Below, one piece after another: positions 8,777 to 16,150 of a DNA stretch of 35,008 nucleotides. A program made the translations under genes and the position numbers. A model generated the notes under the pieces. That model had not been told where the DNA came from. It searched no databases and saw only the letters and a program-made list of their open reading frames with translations. Within the stretch, counting starts at the first letter, position 1, and each line of letters opens with the position of its first letter. The stretch lies in the NCBI RefSeq assembly GCF_001544755.2, contig NZ_FCOF02000057.1, positions 1-35,008 of the forward strand. The letters are read 5' to 3'. The stretch is from Caballeronia catudaia. GTDB taxonomy: Bacteria; Pseudomonadota; Gammaproteobacteria; Burkholderiales; Burkholderiaceae.

Positions 8777-9055
8777 ATGCAGACTCCAAAGCTTCAATTC
8801 AACACGACTAGGCTTGGGGAAGGTGCACGAACGCAAGCCGCCAATCGCGCGAACCAGGAGGATGCGGATTTGTGGCGCTGGTTCTGCTTGGCTTACCAAG
8901 AGGGCCGTATTCGATGGTGCAAGTCGAGTCAGGGATGGTTAGTAAGCGTCGATCATAAGCACTTAGCAACCGAACAAGATTTCGACGTTGCCATTAGACA
9001 AGCGCGATCAAGATTAATGGCGGGCAAGCGTTACAAACCGAAAGTGTGGGACTAA
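8777..9055 (+). CDS. Small hypothetical protein, 92 residues
   Basis: I do not recognise this gene. It encodes a 92-residue, basic, soluble-looking protein with no signal peptide or membrane segment. It contains a tryptophan-rich segment (DADLWRWFCLAYQEGRIRWCKSS) and a basic C-terminus ending in KRYKPKVWD. A purine-rich ribosome-binding site (ATAGGGGG) lies just before ATG 8777. It starts 23 bp after etfA and is probably co-transcribed with it. Its third-position GC is lower than in etfBA, and it lies at the edge of the IS-rich segment, so acquisition or decay of the flank is possible. Two Cys and three Trp residues in a short stretch suggest a folded core, but no function can be assigned. 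Confidence 0.6.
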   Translation: MQTPKLQFNTTRLGEGARTQAANRANQEDADLWRWFCLAYQEGRIRWCKSSQGWLVSVDHKHLATEQDFDVAIRQARSRLMAGKRYKPKVWD

Positions 9056-9081
9056 GCCGCCGCGTTCTGACGGGATCCTTG

Positions 9082-9430
9082 CGGGGTAAATCGATTCATG
9101 GAACTGACTGCGGGCGTGGCTGGCAATCCGGGTGGGCGTCGTGACGGGCGGTAGTTCGTAGCGGTGCCTAACAAGCGCCTCCAGCATCACGTTGACGATG
9201 TCAGGCAATTCCGCTTTGGTCTGCGCCGCGTGGACGGCGATAACGGGCAGCCGTGTGCGGGCTGTGCTGTCGACTGGGAGAATTCGGACGAATTCGAGAA
9301 GGACTTTTCTATTGCCGGGATTTGCCACCCGAGCGATTGTAGCGCGCGAGGGTTGCTCGCGGCAGCGGACGGACCATGTACATCGAATTGCATGGGTAAT
9401 CGCGTCGTCCGTTACAAGCTCATTGCGTAG
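9082..9430 (-). pseudogene. Tn3-family (DUF4158-type) transposase N-terminal remnant
   Basis: The minus strand encodes about 115 residues resembling the N-terminal region of large Tn3-type transposases. The segment includes NRKVLLEFVRILPVDSTARTR, AVHAAQTKAELPDIVNVMLE and LVRHRYELPPVTTPTRIASH, ending near SQFHES. In intact relatives this is followed by hundreds of residues of the catalytic domain. Here the similarity stops near 9082 and the frame ends by 9014. No conserved start was seen upstream of 9430. It is therefore a fragment. The family call comes from remembered motif style (helical DUF4158 domain) and was not checked by a search. Confidence 0.5.
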
Positions 9431-9495
9431 GCGACTTACCAAGGCCGTTCGCACAAGCCCCGCGCGACGGGGCATGATGGCATCGAGAGGATCGG

Positions 9496-9714
9496 CTAAT
9501 TAGCTTGTGGGGGCGTGGCCGGTGCGAGCAGCTTTTCAGCCACTCGCCAAGGCAAGAGCTCGTCGATGGCAGAGATTCTGTGGTCAGCGATTCTTGCCAA
9601 CACATAGTGTAGGTAAGCGCGCGGATCGATGTCATTGAGGGTGCATGTGCCAATCAATGAGTACATCGCCGCAGCACGTTCACCGCCGCTGTCGGAGCCC
9701 GCAAATAAAAGTTC
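9496..9714 (-). pseudogene. IS66-family transposase (TnpC) C-terminal remnant
   Basis: The last 72 codons of an IS66 TnpC transposase are present on the minus strand. They read LLFAGSDSGGERAAAMYSL, IGTCTLNDIDPRAYL, HYVLARIADHRISAIDELLP and a tail ending TPPQAN. This is the typical C-terminus (the family usually reads 'KNFLFAGSDAGGERAA...DELLPWR'). Similarity begins abruptly at about 9714; the reading frame continues further upstream but no longer resembles TnpC. The catalytic DDE core is missing, so the fragment is inactive. It points opposite to the IS66 left end found at 11558, so the two are not one element without rearrangement. Confidence 0.8.
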
Positions 9715-9720
9715 TTGCGT

Positions 9721-9848
9721 CAATGCACATAATTGCATTGGAGGAATAATGCGCAGCCGCAATTTATGCGGAGTTTGCGTCGTACGGCTCGTCACGCGCG
9801 CCAGTGCGACGCGCCTTGCAGGGATCTGTGGCGTGCAGCAAACTGCAC
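9721..9848. repeat. Cluster of three short perfect inverted repeats
   Basis: Three perfect small palindromes lie close together between the IS66 remnant and the IS5-family element. They are CAATGCA/TGCATTG (9721-9727 and 9734-9740, spacer 6), CCGCA/TGCGG (9757-9761 and 9767-9771, spacer 5) and GTGCAG/CTGCAC (9833-9838 and 9843-9848, spacer 4). The first and third share a TGCA core. Such arrays can be recombinase-binding sites of a transposon resolution site, or chance repeats in AT/GC-alternating DNA. No resolvase gene is seen here. Confidence 0.4.
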
Positions 9849-9922
9849 ATAAAAAGTCGGTCCCGCAGAATGGCGCGAAGCCAGGCGCCGCGTGCGAATA
9901 GGTGCAAATAGAGGGTTGCGGA

Positions 9923-9963
9923 ACTCCCAGTTTCGATATGGAATTGGCCAATCTTCTGGGAGT
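9923..9963 (+). promoter_or_regulatory. Inverted repeat covering the transposase ribosome-binding site
   Basis: ACTCCCAG (9923-9930) and CTGGGAGT (9956-9963) are perfect 8-bp complements with a 25-base loop. The right arm contains the only good Shine-Dalgarno sequence (GGGAG) before the transposase ATG at 9975. A transcript entering from outside would fold and hide the ribosome-binding site, whereas one starting inside the loop would not. This kind of protection against read-through is known in IS elements; here it is inferred from sequence only. Confidence 0.4.
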
Positions 9964-9974
9964 GAGAAACGCCG

Positions 9975-11411
9975 ATGAGCACACCAGACTTCTTCCGCAG
10001 CCGCCTGGACGCGATGATCGATATACGACATCCGCTGGCGGTCTTGGCGAACCGGATGCCATGGACGTCGATTGAGGCGACGTTGACACCGATCTTTGAG
10101 CGACGTGCTCGCGAAGGCCGGATAAGCGCGGAGATTGATCTGTTTGGCACGGCGTCCAAACTGGCCGGTGCGGGCCTCAGCGCTGCCGGACGTCCACGCC
10201 TGTCGATCCGGCTGATGGTCGGGCTGCTCTACCTGAAGCATGCGTACAACGAAAGCGATGAATCGGTTTGTGAGCGCTGGGCACAAGACGTGTACTTCCA
10301 GTTTTTCTGCGGCGAGGAGTATTTTCAGCCACGCATGCCGTGCGATCCGACCAACCTGGTGCGCTTTCGGCAGGCGCTAGGCGAAGCCGGTGTCGAGGAG
10401 TTGCTCGCGACGACAATAGCAGCGGCCGTACAAATGAGAGCAGTGAGGCCGGCCGAGTTCGAGCGCGTGATTATCGATACGACGGTGCAGCAGAAAGCGA
10501 TTGCCCATCCGACTGACAGCCGTTTGCTGGAGATTGCGCGAGGCAAACTCGCAAGGCTCGCGCAACGTGCCGGATTGACACTGAAGCAAACCTACCAGCG
10601 AGAGGGGAAACAATTGCGTCGCCGCGCTGGTGGCTATGCGCATGCGAAACAGTTCAAGCGATTGCGCAGGGTGCTCAAGCGTCAGCGCACGATACTCGGA
10701 CGATTGCTGCGTGACATCGAGAGAAAGTTAGCGAACGCATCCACTGAGCAACAGACGTCCTTGAGCATCTGGCTTGAGCGCGCCTGGCGTATCTGCCGCC
10801 AGCGTGCGAAGGATAAGCACAAGCTCTATGCGCTTCACGCGCCAGAAGTGGAGTGCATCTCGAAAGGCAAGGCTCGCCAGCCGTATGAGTTTGGCGTCAA
10901 GGTGAGTCTCGCAATCACGGAGAAGCAAGGCCTCATTGTCGGTGCACGCTCGTTTGTGGGCAACCCTTATGACGGGCATACCCTGTCCGGACAACTTGAA
11001 CAAACGTCCATCTTGCTTCAGGATCTGCCGGGCGTGTCAAAGCCGAAGACCGTGCTGGCGGACCTCGGGTATCACGGTGTGGATGCCGATCTCGCGCCGG
11101 TACAGTTAATTCACCGAGGTAAACACAAGTCGCTAAGCAGTACACAACGACGATGGTTAAAACGTCGCCAAGCGATAGAACCGATAATCGGACACGTGAA
11201 GCAGGACCATGGCATGCAGCGTTGCTGGCTCAAAGGACAAACCGGGGACGCGTTACATGCGGTGTTGTGCGCGGTGGGCTATAACCTACGCTGGTTGTTG
11301 CGTGCCATTGTCCGTCTGGGGCTTGGCCCCCTATTGCTTGCACTTGCGTGGCTGCGCTGCCTGCCGGAGATATGGCAGGAAACCTTGCCCGAATCTCCCG
11401 CAACTGCCTGA
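9975..11411 (+). CDS. IS5-family DDE transposase
   Basis: This is a 478-residue cut-and-paste transposase. The N-terminal DUF772-like domain is seen in HPLAVLANRMPWTSIEA, GRPRLSIRLMVGLLYLKHA and the CGEEYFQPRMPCDPTNLVRF segment. The catalytic triad is likely Asp in VIIDTTVQQKAIAHPTDS, Asp in VLADLGYHGVDAD and Glu in KRRQAIEPIIGHVKQDHGM. A basic arginine-rich stretch, YAHAKQFKRLRRVLKRQR, lies between the first and second Asp. The frame is uninterrupted, so the enzyme could be active. The start ATG 9975 has GGGAG at 9958-9962. It is flanked by IS66 fragments. Confidence 0.88.
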   Translation: MSTPDFFRSRLDAMIDIRHPLAVLANRMPWTSIEATLTPIFERRAREGRISAEIDLFGTASKLAGAGLSAAGRPRLSIRLMVGLLYLKHAYNESDESVCERWAQDVYFQFFCGEEYFQPRMPCDPTNLVRFRQALGEAGVEELLATTIAAAVQMRAVRPAEFERVIIDTTVQQKAIAHPTDSRLLEIARGKLARLAQRAGLTLKQTYQREGKQLRRRAGGYAHAKQFKRLRRVLKRQRTILGRLLRDIERKLANASTEQQTSLSIWLERAWRICRQRAKDKHKLYALHAPEVECISKGKARQPYEFGVKVSLAITEKQGLIVGARSFVGNPYDGHTLSGQLEQTSILLQDLPGVSKPKTVLADLGYHGVDADLAPVQLIHRGKHKSLSSTQRRWLKRRQAIEPIIGHVKQDHGMQRCWLKGQTGDALHAVLCAVGYNLRWLLRAIVRLGLGPLLLALAWLRCLPEIWQETLPESPATA

Positions 11412-11443
11412 GTCGGCGGAGTGCGCAGGAACCCCGTCGACCG

Positions 11444-11505
11444 CAGGAAAGCGTCCGCGATGGAAATCGAATTTTGCAGGTCGGACTAAAAAGGATGCTT
11501 TCCTG
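11444..11505. repeat. Imperfect 13-bp inverted repeat downstream of the IS5-family transposase
   Basis: CAGGAAAGCGTCC (11444-11456) and GGATGCTTTCCTG (11493-11505) are complementary at 12 of 13 positions, with a 36-base spacer. The repeat lies between the IS5-family transposase stop and the IS66 left end. It could be ends of a very small mobile element, a transcription barrier, or a leftover from an older insertion. No poly-T tract follows the right arm. Confidence 0.45.
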
Positions 11506-11557
11506 TTTGGGTGTATGCGTCTCACGTCGGCCGTTCTGCGGGCACCAGTGAACGGGG

Positions 11558-11980
11558 GTAATTTGGTTCCCACCAAATGTTTTAATGGGAACCAAAGTGG
11601 CCGAGATTGTGGATAGCAAATGCGAGGCACCGGGCAAGCGCCCCAACTTTGCGCGTGAATTCAAACGACAACTGGTCGAACAGACGCTCGAGCCCGGGGC
11701 GTCTGTATCGCTGGTCGCGCGTCGCAATGACATAAACACCAACTTGCTGTTCAGATGGCGTCGCCAGTATCTTCAGGGTGCGTTTGGGGCGCCGCGTCCG
11801 GGACCTGCCAGACAGGAACCCGATGGTGACGTTGCATCGTTACTTCCAGTCAGCATTGTCCCGGAAGCCGAGGCACTGTTCGCCGTCCCGAATCGATACG
11901 ACGGGACAGTGCACAGTCTCCTGAAAACCGCACCTGTTGACAACAGCCCGCGGCCGTCGTGGTACAAAGCGTCCAGCGGG
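11558..11980 (+). mobile_element. IS66-family left-end remnant
   Basis: The segment begins GTAATTTGGTTCCCACC; IS66 elements characteristically start with GTAA. It is followed at once by a tnpA reading frame. Recognisable IS66 coding similarity ends near 11870, and no tnpB or tnpC follows, so only the left few hundred bases of the element survive. The right boundary is uncertain. Confidence 0.6.
11562..11596 (+). promoter_or_regulatory. 11-bp perfect hairpin covering the IS66 tnpA start codon
   Basis: TTTGGTTCCCA (11562-11572) and TGGGAACCAAA (11586-11596) are perfect complements with a 13-base loop. The right arm includes the last two bases of the tnpA ATG (11585-11587) and the bases after it. 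The folded RNA would block translation initiation. It sits within the first 40 bases of the element. Confidence 0.55.
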
Positions 11981-12055
11981 GATGCTGGTCCCGCTCGCGC
12001 AGGAGAAGAAGTCTCTCAGGCACCGCTGCTGCTATGTACGCGGAAGTGCCCTTGA
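11585..12055 (+). pseudogene. IS66-family TnpA accessory protein, C-terminally altered
   Basis: TnpA of IS66 elements is a small helix-turn-helix protein of the IS3/IS911-OrfA type needed for transposition. Residues 16-70 match: APGKRPNFAREFKRQLVEQ, PGASVSLVARRNDINTN and LLFRWRRQYLQGAFG, followed by the typical linker ending DVASLLPVSIVPE. After about residue 95 the sequence no longer resembles the family, whose C-terminus normally carries an IELACGA-like stretch, and it runs on to residue 156. The gene is therefore truncated and fused to unrelated DNA. No tnpB or tnpC follows. Confidence 0.72.
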
Positions 12056-12091
12056 GCCATCGCGCTTAAACGAGCCCGATGGCTTTTTTTT
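12055..12091 (+). terminator. Strong Rho-independent terminator
   Basis: AGCCATCG (12055-12062) pairs perfectly with CGATGGCT (12077-12084), and the stem is followed by an unbroken run of T to 12091. It would stop rightward transcription leaving the IS zone before the convergent hyu operon. Its original gene is not evident; it may belong to a gene replaced by the IS66 fragment. Confidence 0.85.
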
Positions 12092-12391
12092 GCGGAGAGA
12101 ACCGCTACGCTACCGCTGGTCGTACAGCGAGTCCTCTGTGGCGAGTGCTACCGCAAGTGAACAGTAGAAGCGAGCCGGTACATAACCATACTTTTGTGTG
12201 TTAGAACAATAGATAGCCGATCAGGTCGCAAACGAGGGCTACCATAAACGGTAGTGCCCACATTCGCCCATATTCATGAACCGTAAGCCGTACAATGAAG
12301 GGTGGGTAGGTCGCGTCTTCAGGTTCTCGCCTCCATTCGTCGAAGGCTCAGTGCGGTGTTTCCGGGGCCCCGCATGCGTTTTTCCAATGGC
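12092..12391. other. Intergenic segment between IS zone and the hyu operon end
   Basis: No convincing gene is seen in these 300 bases. The left half is AT-richer than its surroundings. A small palindrome, CTACC/GGTAG with a 6-base spacer, lies at 12239-12254. The segment holds the 3' flank of the leftward hyuB transcript; no clear poly-T terminator for that strand was found. Confidence 0.5.
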
Positions 12392-13999
12392 CTAATCGCA
12401 GGTTTCAGCAGGCGCGCCGTGGCCGCCGCCACCCGGCACGTCGAGCCGCAGATGCGCCTGCGCGGGAATGGTCTGCAGGCCCATCGACGAGAGCGGCGTG
12501 CCGTCCGCAAGACCGACCCAGCCGCACCGGCCGGGCCCACCGCCATCACGGCCGCGCGCGGGTCGCTGGACGCGGTCGTACATCCCGAAGAACTGGAACG
12601 GCGCGCCGTTGATGGTGCCGATCTCGATACGCTGTCCCGACCCGCCGCGCCAGCGGCCCGTGCCGCCCGAATCATCGAGCAGTTCCTTTTTCCAGATCAC
12701 GATCGGGTTGCCTGCCTCGATCACCTCGCATGAGATCGCCTTGATGCCGCTTGGGAAGGCGGTCGCCGAGAGCCCGTCCGCACCCATTCGAGCGCCGGAG
12801 CCGCCGCTGTTGAAGAAAAGCGTCTCGAACGCGGGCGTCGCGTGCTCGGGCGTGCCGGCGAGTGCGCTGACCTGCGGACCGCCGCGCAACTGGGCGCCCC
12901 ACACGCACGATGCGCCTTCTGCCGGTACCCTTTCGGGCATCACGGCGGCAAGGCAGCCGAACACGACGTCGGGCAAGAATTGCCCGATGATATGCCGCGC
13001 GCTCACAGGCCACGGATGCTGCACGTTGAGGATCGACCCCACGGGCGCGTCGATGTCGAACGGCTGGAGCGAGCCGGCGTTGTTCGGGATCTCGGGTGCG
13101 ATCGCCGCGCGCAACGCGTAGAGCGTATAGGCGCGGGTGTAGTTCAATACGAGGTTGATGCCGCGCGCGCTTGCGCTTGACGACCCGGCGTAGTCGACGC
13201 CCAGCCGGTCGCCGTCGATGGTCAGTTCCGCGACGAGATTGACGGGTGTGGCGTAACCGTCGATCTGCATCGCGTAGGAATACCGCCCGTTGGGCAGCAA
13301 GGCGATCGCCGCTCGCGTTGCGCGCAGGGAGCGCTCGATGATGACGTCCGCGAGCGCCTGGAAGTCGTCGATGCCGTATTCGCCGAGGGTATCAACGAGT
13401 CGCTTACCGCTTACCGAATTCGCGGTCACGTACGAGAGCAGGTCGCCCACCACTTGATCCGGCTGGCGCACATTGGCGCGCACGATGTCCAGCAGATCGT
13501 GGTTGGGCGCGCCCGCGCGCATCAGCCGCATGATCGGAATGAACAGGCCTTCTTCGTAGACCGACTGCCCGTCCGGTCCTTGTCCGAGTCCGCCGACATC
13601 GACCTGGTGGCACGTGCAGGCGAAAAACGCGATCAGTTCGCCCTTCGCGAACACGGGCGAGACGACCGTCACATCGTGCAGATGGCCCGAGGAGAGCCAC
13701 GGGTCGTTCGTGATGAAATGATCGTCCCCGCCGATAGAGCCGGCCGGGAAGCGCTCGACGAAGTGGCGCACGGCCGCCGCCATCGAATTGACGTGACCCG
13801 GGGTGCCCGTCACGGCCTGCGCGACAAGCCGGCCGCGCGCATCAAAGATGCCCGCGGACAAGTCGCCAGCCTCGCGCACGGTCGGACTGAAGGCGGTGCG
13901 CATGAGCAGCCGCGCCTGTTCCTCCACGGTCGAGATGAGGCGGTTCCAGACGATCTGCAACGTGACGACGTCGACGTCGTCTCCTCGTCGGATGGACAT
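12392..13999 (-). CDS. hyuB: Hydantoinase B/oxoprolinase family protein
   Basis: HyuB-type proteins form a two-subunit ATP-dependent enzyme with HyuA. Known members open cyclic amides (N-methylhydantoin, 5-oxoproline, caprolactam) or carboxylate ketones (acetone and acetophenone carboxylases). The 535-residue length is typical. Recognisable motifs are TLQIVWNRLISTVEEQARLL, TAFSPTVREAGDLSAGIFD, GHVNSMA, the metal-region FITNDPWLSSGHLHDVTV with ACTCHQVDVGG, the YEEGLFIPIM motif, and the C-terminal GGTGRWRGGSGQ. ATG 13999 lies 3 bp after the hyuA stop, with GAGG about 10 bases upstream. It is the last gene of the leftward operon. The substrate is unknown. Confidence 0.9.
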   Translation of the reverse strand: MSIRRGDDVDVVTLQIVWNRLISTVEEQARLLMRTAFSPTVREAGDLSAGIFDARGRLVAQAVTGTPGHVNSMAAAVRHFVERFPAGSIGGDDHFITNDPWLSSGHLHDVTVVSPVFAKGELIAFFACTCHQVDVGGLGQGPDGQSVYEEGLFIPIMRLMRAGAPNHDLLDIVRANVRQPDQVVGDLLSYVTANSVSGKRLVDTLGEYGIDDFQALADVIIERSLRATRAAIALLPNGRYSYAMQIDGYATPVNLVAELTIDGDRLGVDYAGSSSASARGINLVLNYTRAYTLYALRAAIAPEIPNNAGSLQPFDIDAPVGSILNVQHPWPVSARHIIGQFLPDVVFGCLAAVMPERVPAEGASCVWGAQLRGGPQVSALAGTPEHATPAFETLFFNSGGSGARMGADGLSATAFPSGIKAISCEVIEAGNPIVIWKKELLDDSGGTGRWRGGSGQRIEIGTINGAPFQFFGMYDRVQRPARGRDGGGPGRCGWVGLADGTPLSSMGLQTIPAQAHLRLDVPGGGGHGAPAETCD

Positions 14000-14002
14000 G
14001 GC

Positions 14003-16150
14003 TTATACCTCTATGCTGGAAGCGAGCGGCCTGCGCTCGAGGAGAATGTCGGCGTTGTGGAGCACACGGATCTCGAAAGCCGGCGGCACGACGATGGTCG
14101 TTTCCTCGTCCACGACGATCATTGGTCCGGTCAGGCTCACGTCCATCGCGAGCGCGTTGCGCGCGACCACCGCAAAGTCCGCACGCTGGCGGCTCGCCTG
14201 ATCGAGCACCTTCCGGGTCTCGACAATTCGCGACGACACGACAGTGGCCGGCGCGTCTTGCGCCCGGCGCGCACCGCGGGTCGCGGGGGGCGCTTCATGA
14301 CCGGTCACCGTGACGGTCCAGCCGAGCGCCTCGACACCCGCACCTTCGATGGAGCGGCCATAGCGCTTCACGTATTCATTGACGAAGGCGGCCGACAGGC
14401 GCCGGCCACCGTCCTCGTCGAACGGGACGTCCGCGAGCGGTACGCGCAACTCGTGGCCTTGTCCCTTGTAGCGGACGAACGCGTGCATCGTCGTCGAGCT
14501 CGGCATGTCCGGATCGAGCGCGCCCAGCGCAGCGCGGCCGCGCGCGGTCAGCTCGGCGAGCAGCGCGTTCACCGCAGATGCATCGAAGCGCTCGAGGTCC
14601 TGATGCAGGCTCTGCGTGGTTTCAAACGCGAGCGCCGCGTGCAGGAAGCCGAGCGCCGAGCCAACGCCCGCCTGAGCCGGAATCAGCACACGGTCGATCT
14701 GCAGTTTGTCCGCGAGGCGCGCCGCGTGCAAGGGCGCCGAGCCGCCGAACGCGATCAGCGTGCGACCCGCGACGCCGCGGCCCGTATCGACCGCATGTTC
14801 GCGCACGGCCTGCGCCATCGCTTCATCGGCGATCTCTGCGACGGCGTAAGCGGCTTCGTCGGTATCGATACGCAGGGGCTGCGCGATCTGCGCGTCGAGC
14901 GCTCGCGAGGCTGTTGCGGCATCCAGGGCGATCGTGCCCGCGGCGAAGTATTCGGGGCTGAGGCGGCCCGCGTGTAGATGGACGTCAGTGAGCGTGACGC
15001 GCTTGCCGCCCAACCCATAGCACACAGGGCCGGGCTGCGCGCCCGCGCTTTCCGGACCCACAGCGACGCGGCCCAGATCGTCGACGCGCGCGATCGAACC
15101 TCCCCCCGCGCCGATCTCCGAGAGCTCGATCACGGGAATGCGCAGCGGAATGCCGCTGCCCGCCTTAAAGCGATAGAACAGCGAGACTTCGAGGGAGCGC
15201 GCGGTCTGAGGCTCGCCTCCGTCTATGAAGCATAGCTTCGCCGTGGTTCCGCCGATATCCACCGACAGCACCTGATCGAGGCCATGTTCCCGCGCAAGGC
15301 GAGCGGCGAGCAGGGCGCCGCCGGCCGGTCCCGACTCCAGCAGTCGCACCGGATAGCGGCATGCAGTCGCGACGTCGCACAGGCCGCCGTTTGACAGCAT
15401 CATCAGGAGCGGCGCGCGCACGCCGAGTGCATCGAGGCCTGCGCGCAACCGGTCCAGATAGCCGCGAATCAATGGCCTCACGTAGGCATTCACGCAAGTC
15501 GTCGAGAAGCGTTCGAACTCGCGCATTTCTGGCGAGACATCGGACGAGAGGCTGATGTCGAGCGAGGGCAACATGCGCGCGATGATCTCCGCCGCCTGCT
15601 GTTCGTGCGCGGGGTTCACATAGCTGTGCAGGAAGCCGATGGCCAGACTTCGGGTGCCGCTTTCGCCGATCTGCCGGGCCTGAGCCTGCAGCATCGGGCG
15701 ATCGAGCGGCAGCAGCACATCGCCATGAGCGCTCATGCGCTCCGTGACCGCGAAGCGCAGTGAGCGTGGCACGAGCGGGTCGGCCTTGCGCAACATCAGA
15801 TCGTACTGGTCGCAGCGGCTTTCCGTGCCCATTTCGATGACGTCGCGAAAGCCCTCGGTCGTGAGTAGCGCGGTCCGAGCGCCCCGTCGTTCCAGCAGTG
15901 CGTTGGTGGCCAGCGTCGTGCCGTGCATCACGGCGTCGAGCGAGCCCGGCGCCACGTCCGCCTTCGCAAGTAGCGCCGCGAGGCCGTCGAGCACGCCTCG
16001 TTCGGGCGCCTGCGGTGTCGTGAGTAGCTTATGGGTGATCCTGCGCTCACCGGTTTCGAGCACCAGATCGGTGAAGGTGCCGCCGATGTCGATGCCGACG
16101 CGGCAGCGCGTGCGCCTGTGAGCAGCAAGGTCGCGGAATGCGTTCCTCAA
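14003..16150 (-). CDS. hyuA: Hydantoinase A/oxoprolinase family protein
   Basis: HyuA is the ATP-binding subunit partnered with HyuB; it has an actin-like ATPase fold. The start TTG at 16150 is inferred: it overlaps the upstream racemase stop by four bases, has GGAG about 8 bases before it and gives 715 residues, a usual length. An ATG at 16207 would force a 60-base overlap. Motifs seen are RVGIDIGGTFTDLV (phosphate loop), HGTTLATNALLERRGARTALL, TTEGFRDVIEMG, LLESGPAGGALLAA, VDIGGTTAKLCFIDGG, ELSEIGAGGGSIA and IAFGGSAPLHAARLAD. It is co-transcribed with the racemase, the substrate-binding protein and hyuB. The family is clear. Whether it hydrolyses a cyclic amide or carboxylates cannot be told from sequence alone; the racemase neighbour favours a hydantoin-like or amino-acid-derived substrate. 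Confidence 0.9.
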   Translation of the reverse strand: MRNAFRDLAAHRRTRCRVGIDIGGTFTDLVLETGERRITHKLLTTPQAPERGVLDGLAALLAKADVAPGSLDAVMHGTTLATNALLERRGARTALLTTEGFRDVIEMGTESRCDQYDLMLRKADPLVPRSLRFAVTERMSAHGDVLLPLDRPMLQAQARQIGESGTRSLAIGFLHSYVNPAHEQQAAEIIARMLPSLDISLSSDVSPEMREFERFSTTCVNAYVRPLIRGYLDRLRAGLDALGVRAPLLMMLSNGGLCDVATACRYPVRLLESGPAGGALLAARLAREHGLDQVLSVDIGGTTAKLCFIDGGEPQTARSLEVSLFYRFKAGSGIPLRIPVIELSEIGAGGGSIARVDDLGRVAVGPESAGAQPGPVCYGLGGKRVTLTDVHLHAGRLSPEYFAAGTIALDAATASRALDAQIAQPLRIDTDEAAYAVAEIADEAMAQAVREHAVDTGRGVAGRTLIAFGGSAPLHAARLADKLQIDRVLIPAQAGVGSALGFLHAALAFETTQSLHQDLERFDASAVNALLAELTARGRAALGALDPDMPSSTTMHAFVRYKGQGHELRVPLADVPFDEDGGRRLSAAFVNEYVKRYGRSIEGAGVEALGWTVTVTGHEAPPATRGARRAQDAPATVVSSRIVETRKVLDQASRQRADFAVVARNALAMDVSLTGPMIVVDEETTIVVPPAFEIRVLHNADILLERRPLASSIEV

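Larger units (their letters stand above)
9908..11416 (+). mobile_element. IS5-family insertion sequence (ends approximate)
   Basis: One apparently intact transposase gene fills this segment. The outer ends are not certain. A weak terminal match was found between GTTGCGG on the left (about 9915-9921) and its complement CCGCAAC on the right (about 11397-11403, inside the end of the gene). No convincing target-site duplication was seen. The element separates IS66 debris on both sides, so it probably inserted into, or next to, older mobile DNA. Confidence 0.6.

Noticed and set aside
13454..14977. 507-residue plus-strand frame opposite hyuA/hyuB
   Set aside because: It spans the border of two well-supported minus-strand genes and has shadow-type composition.
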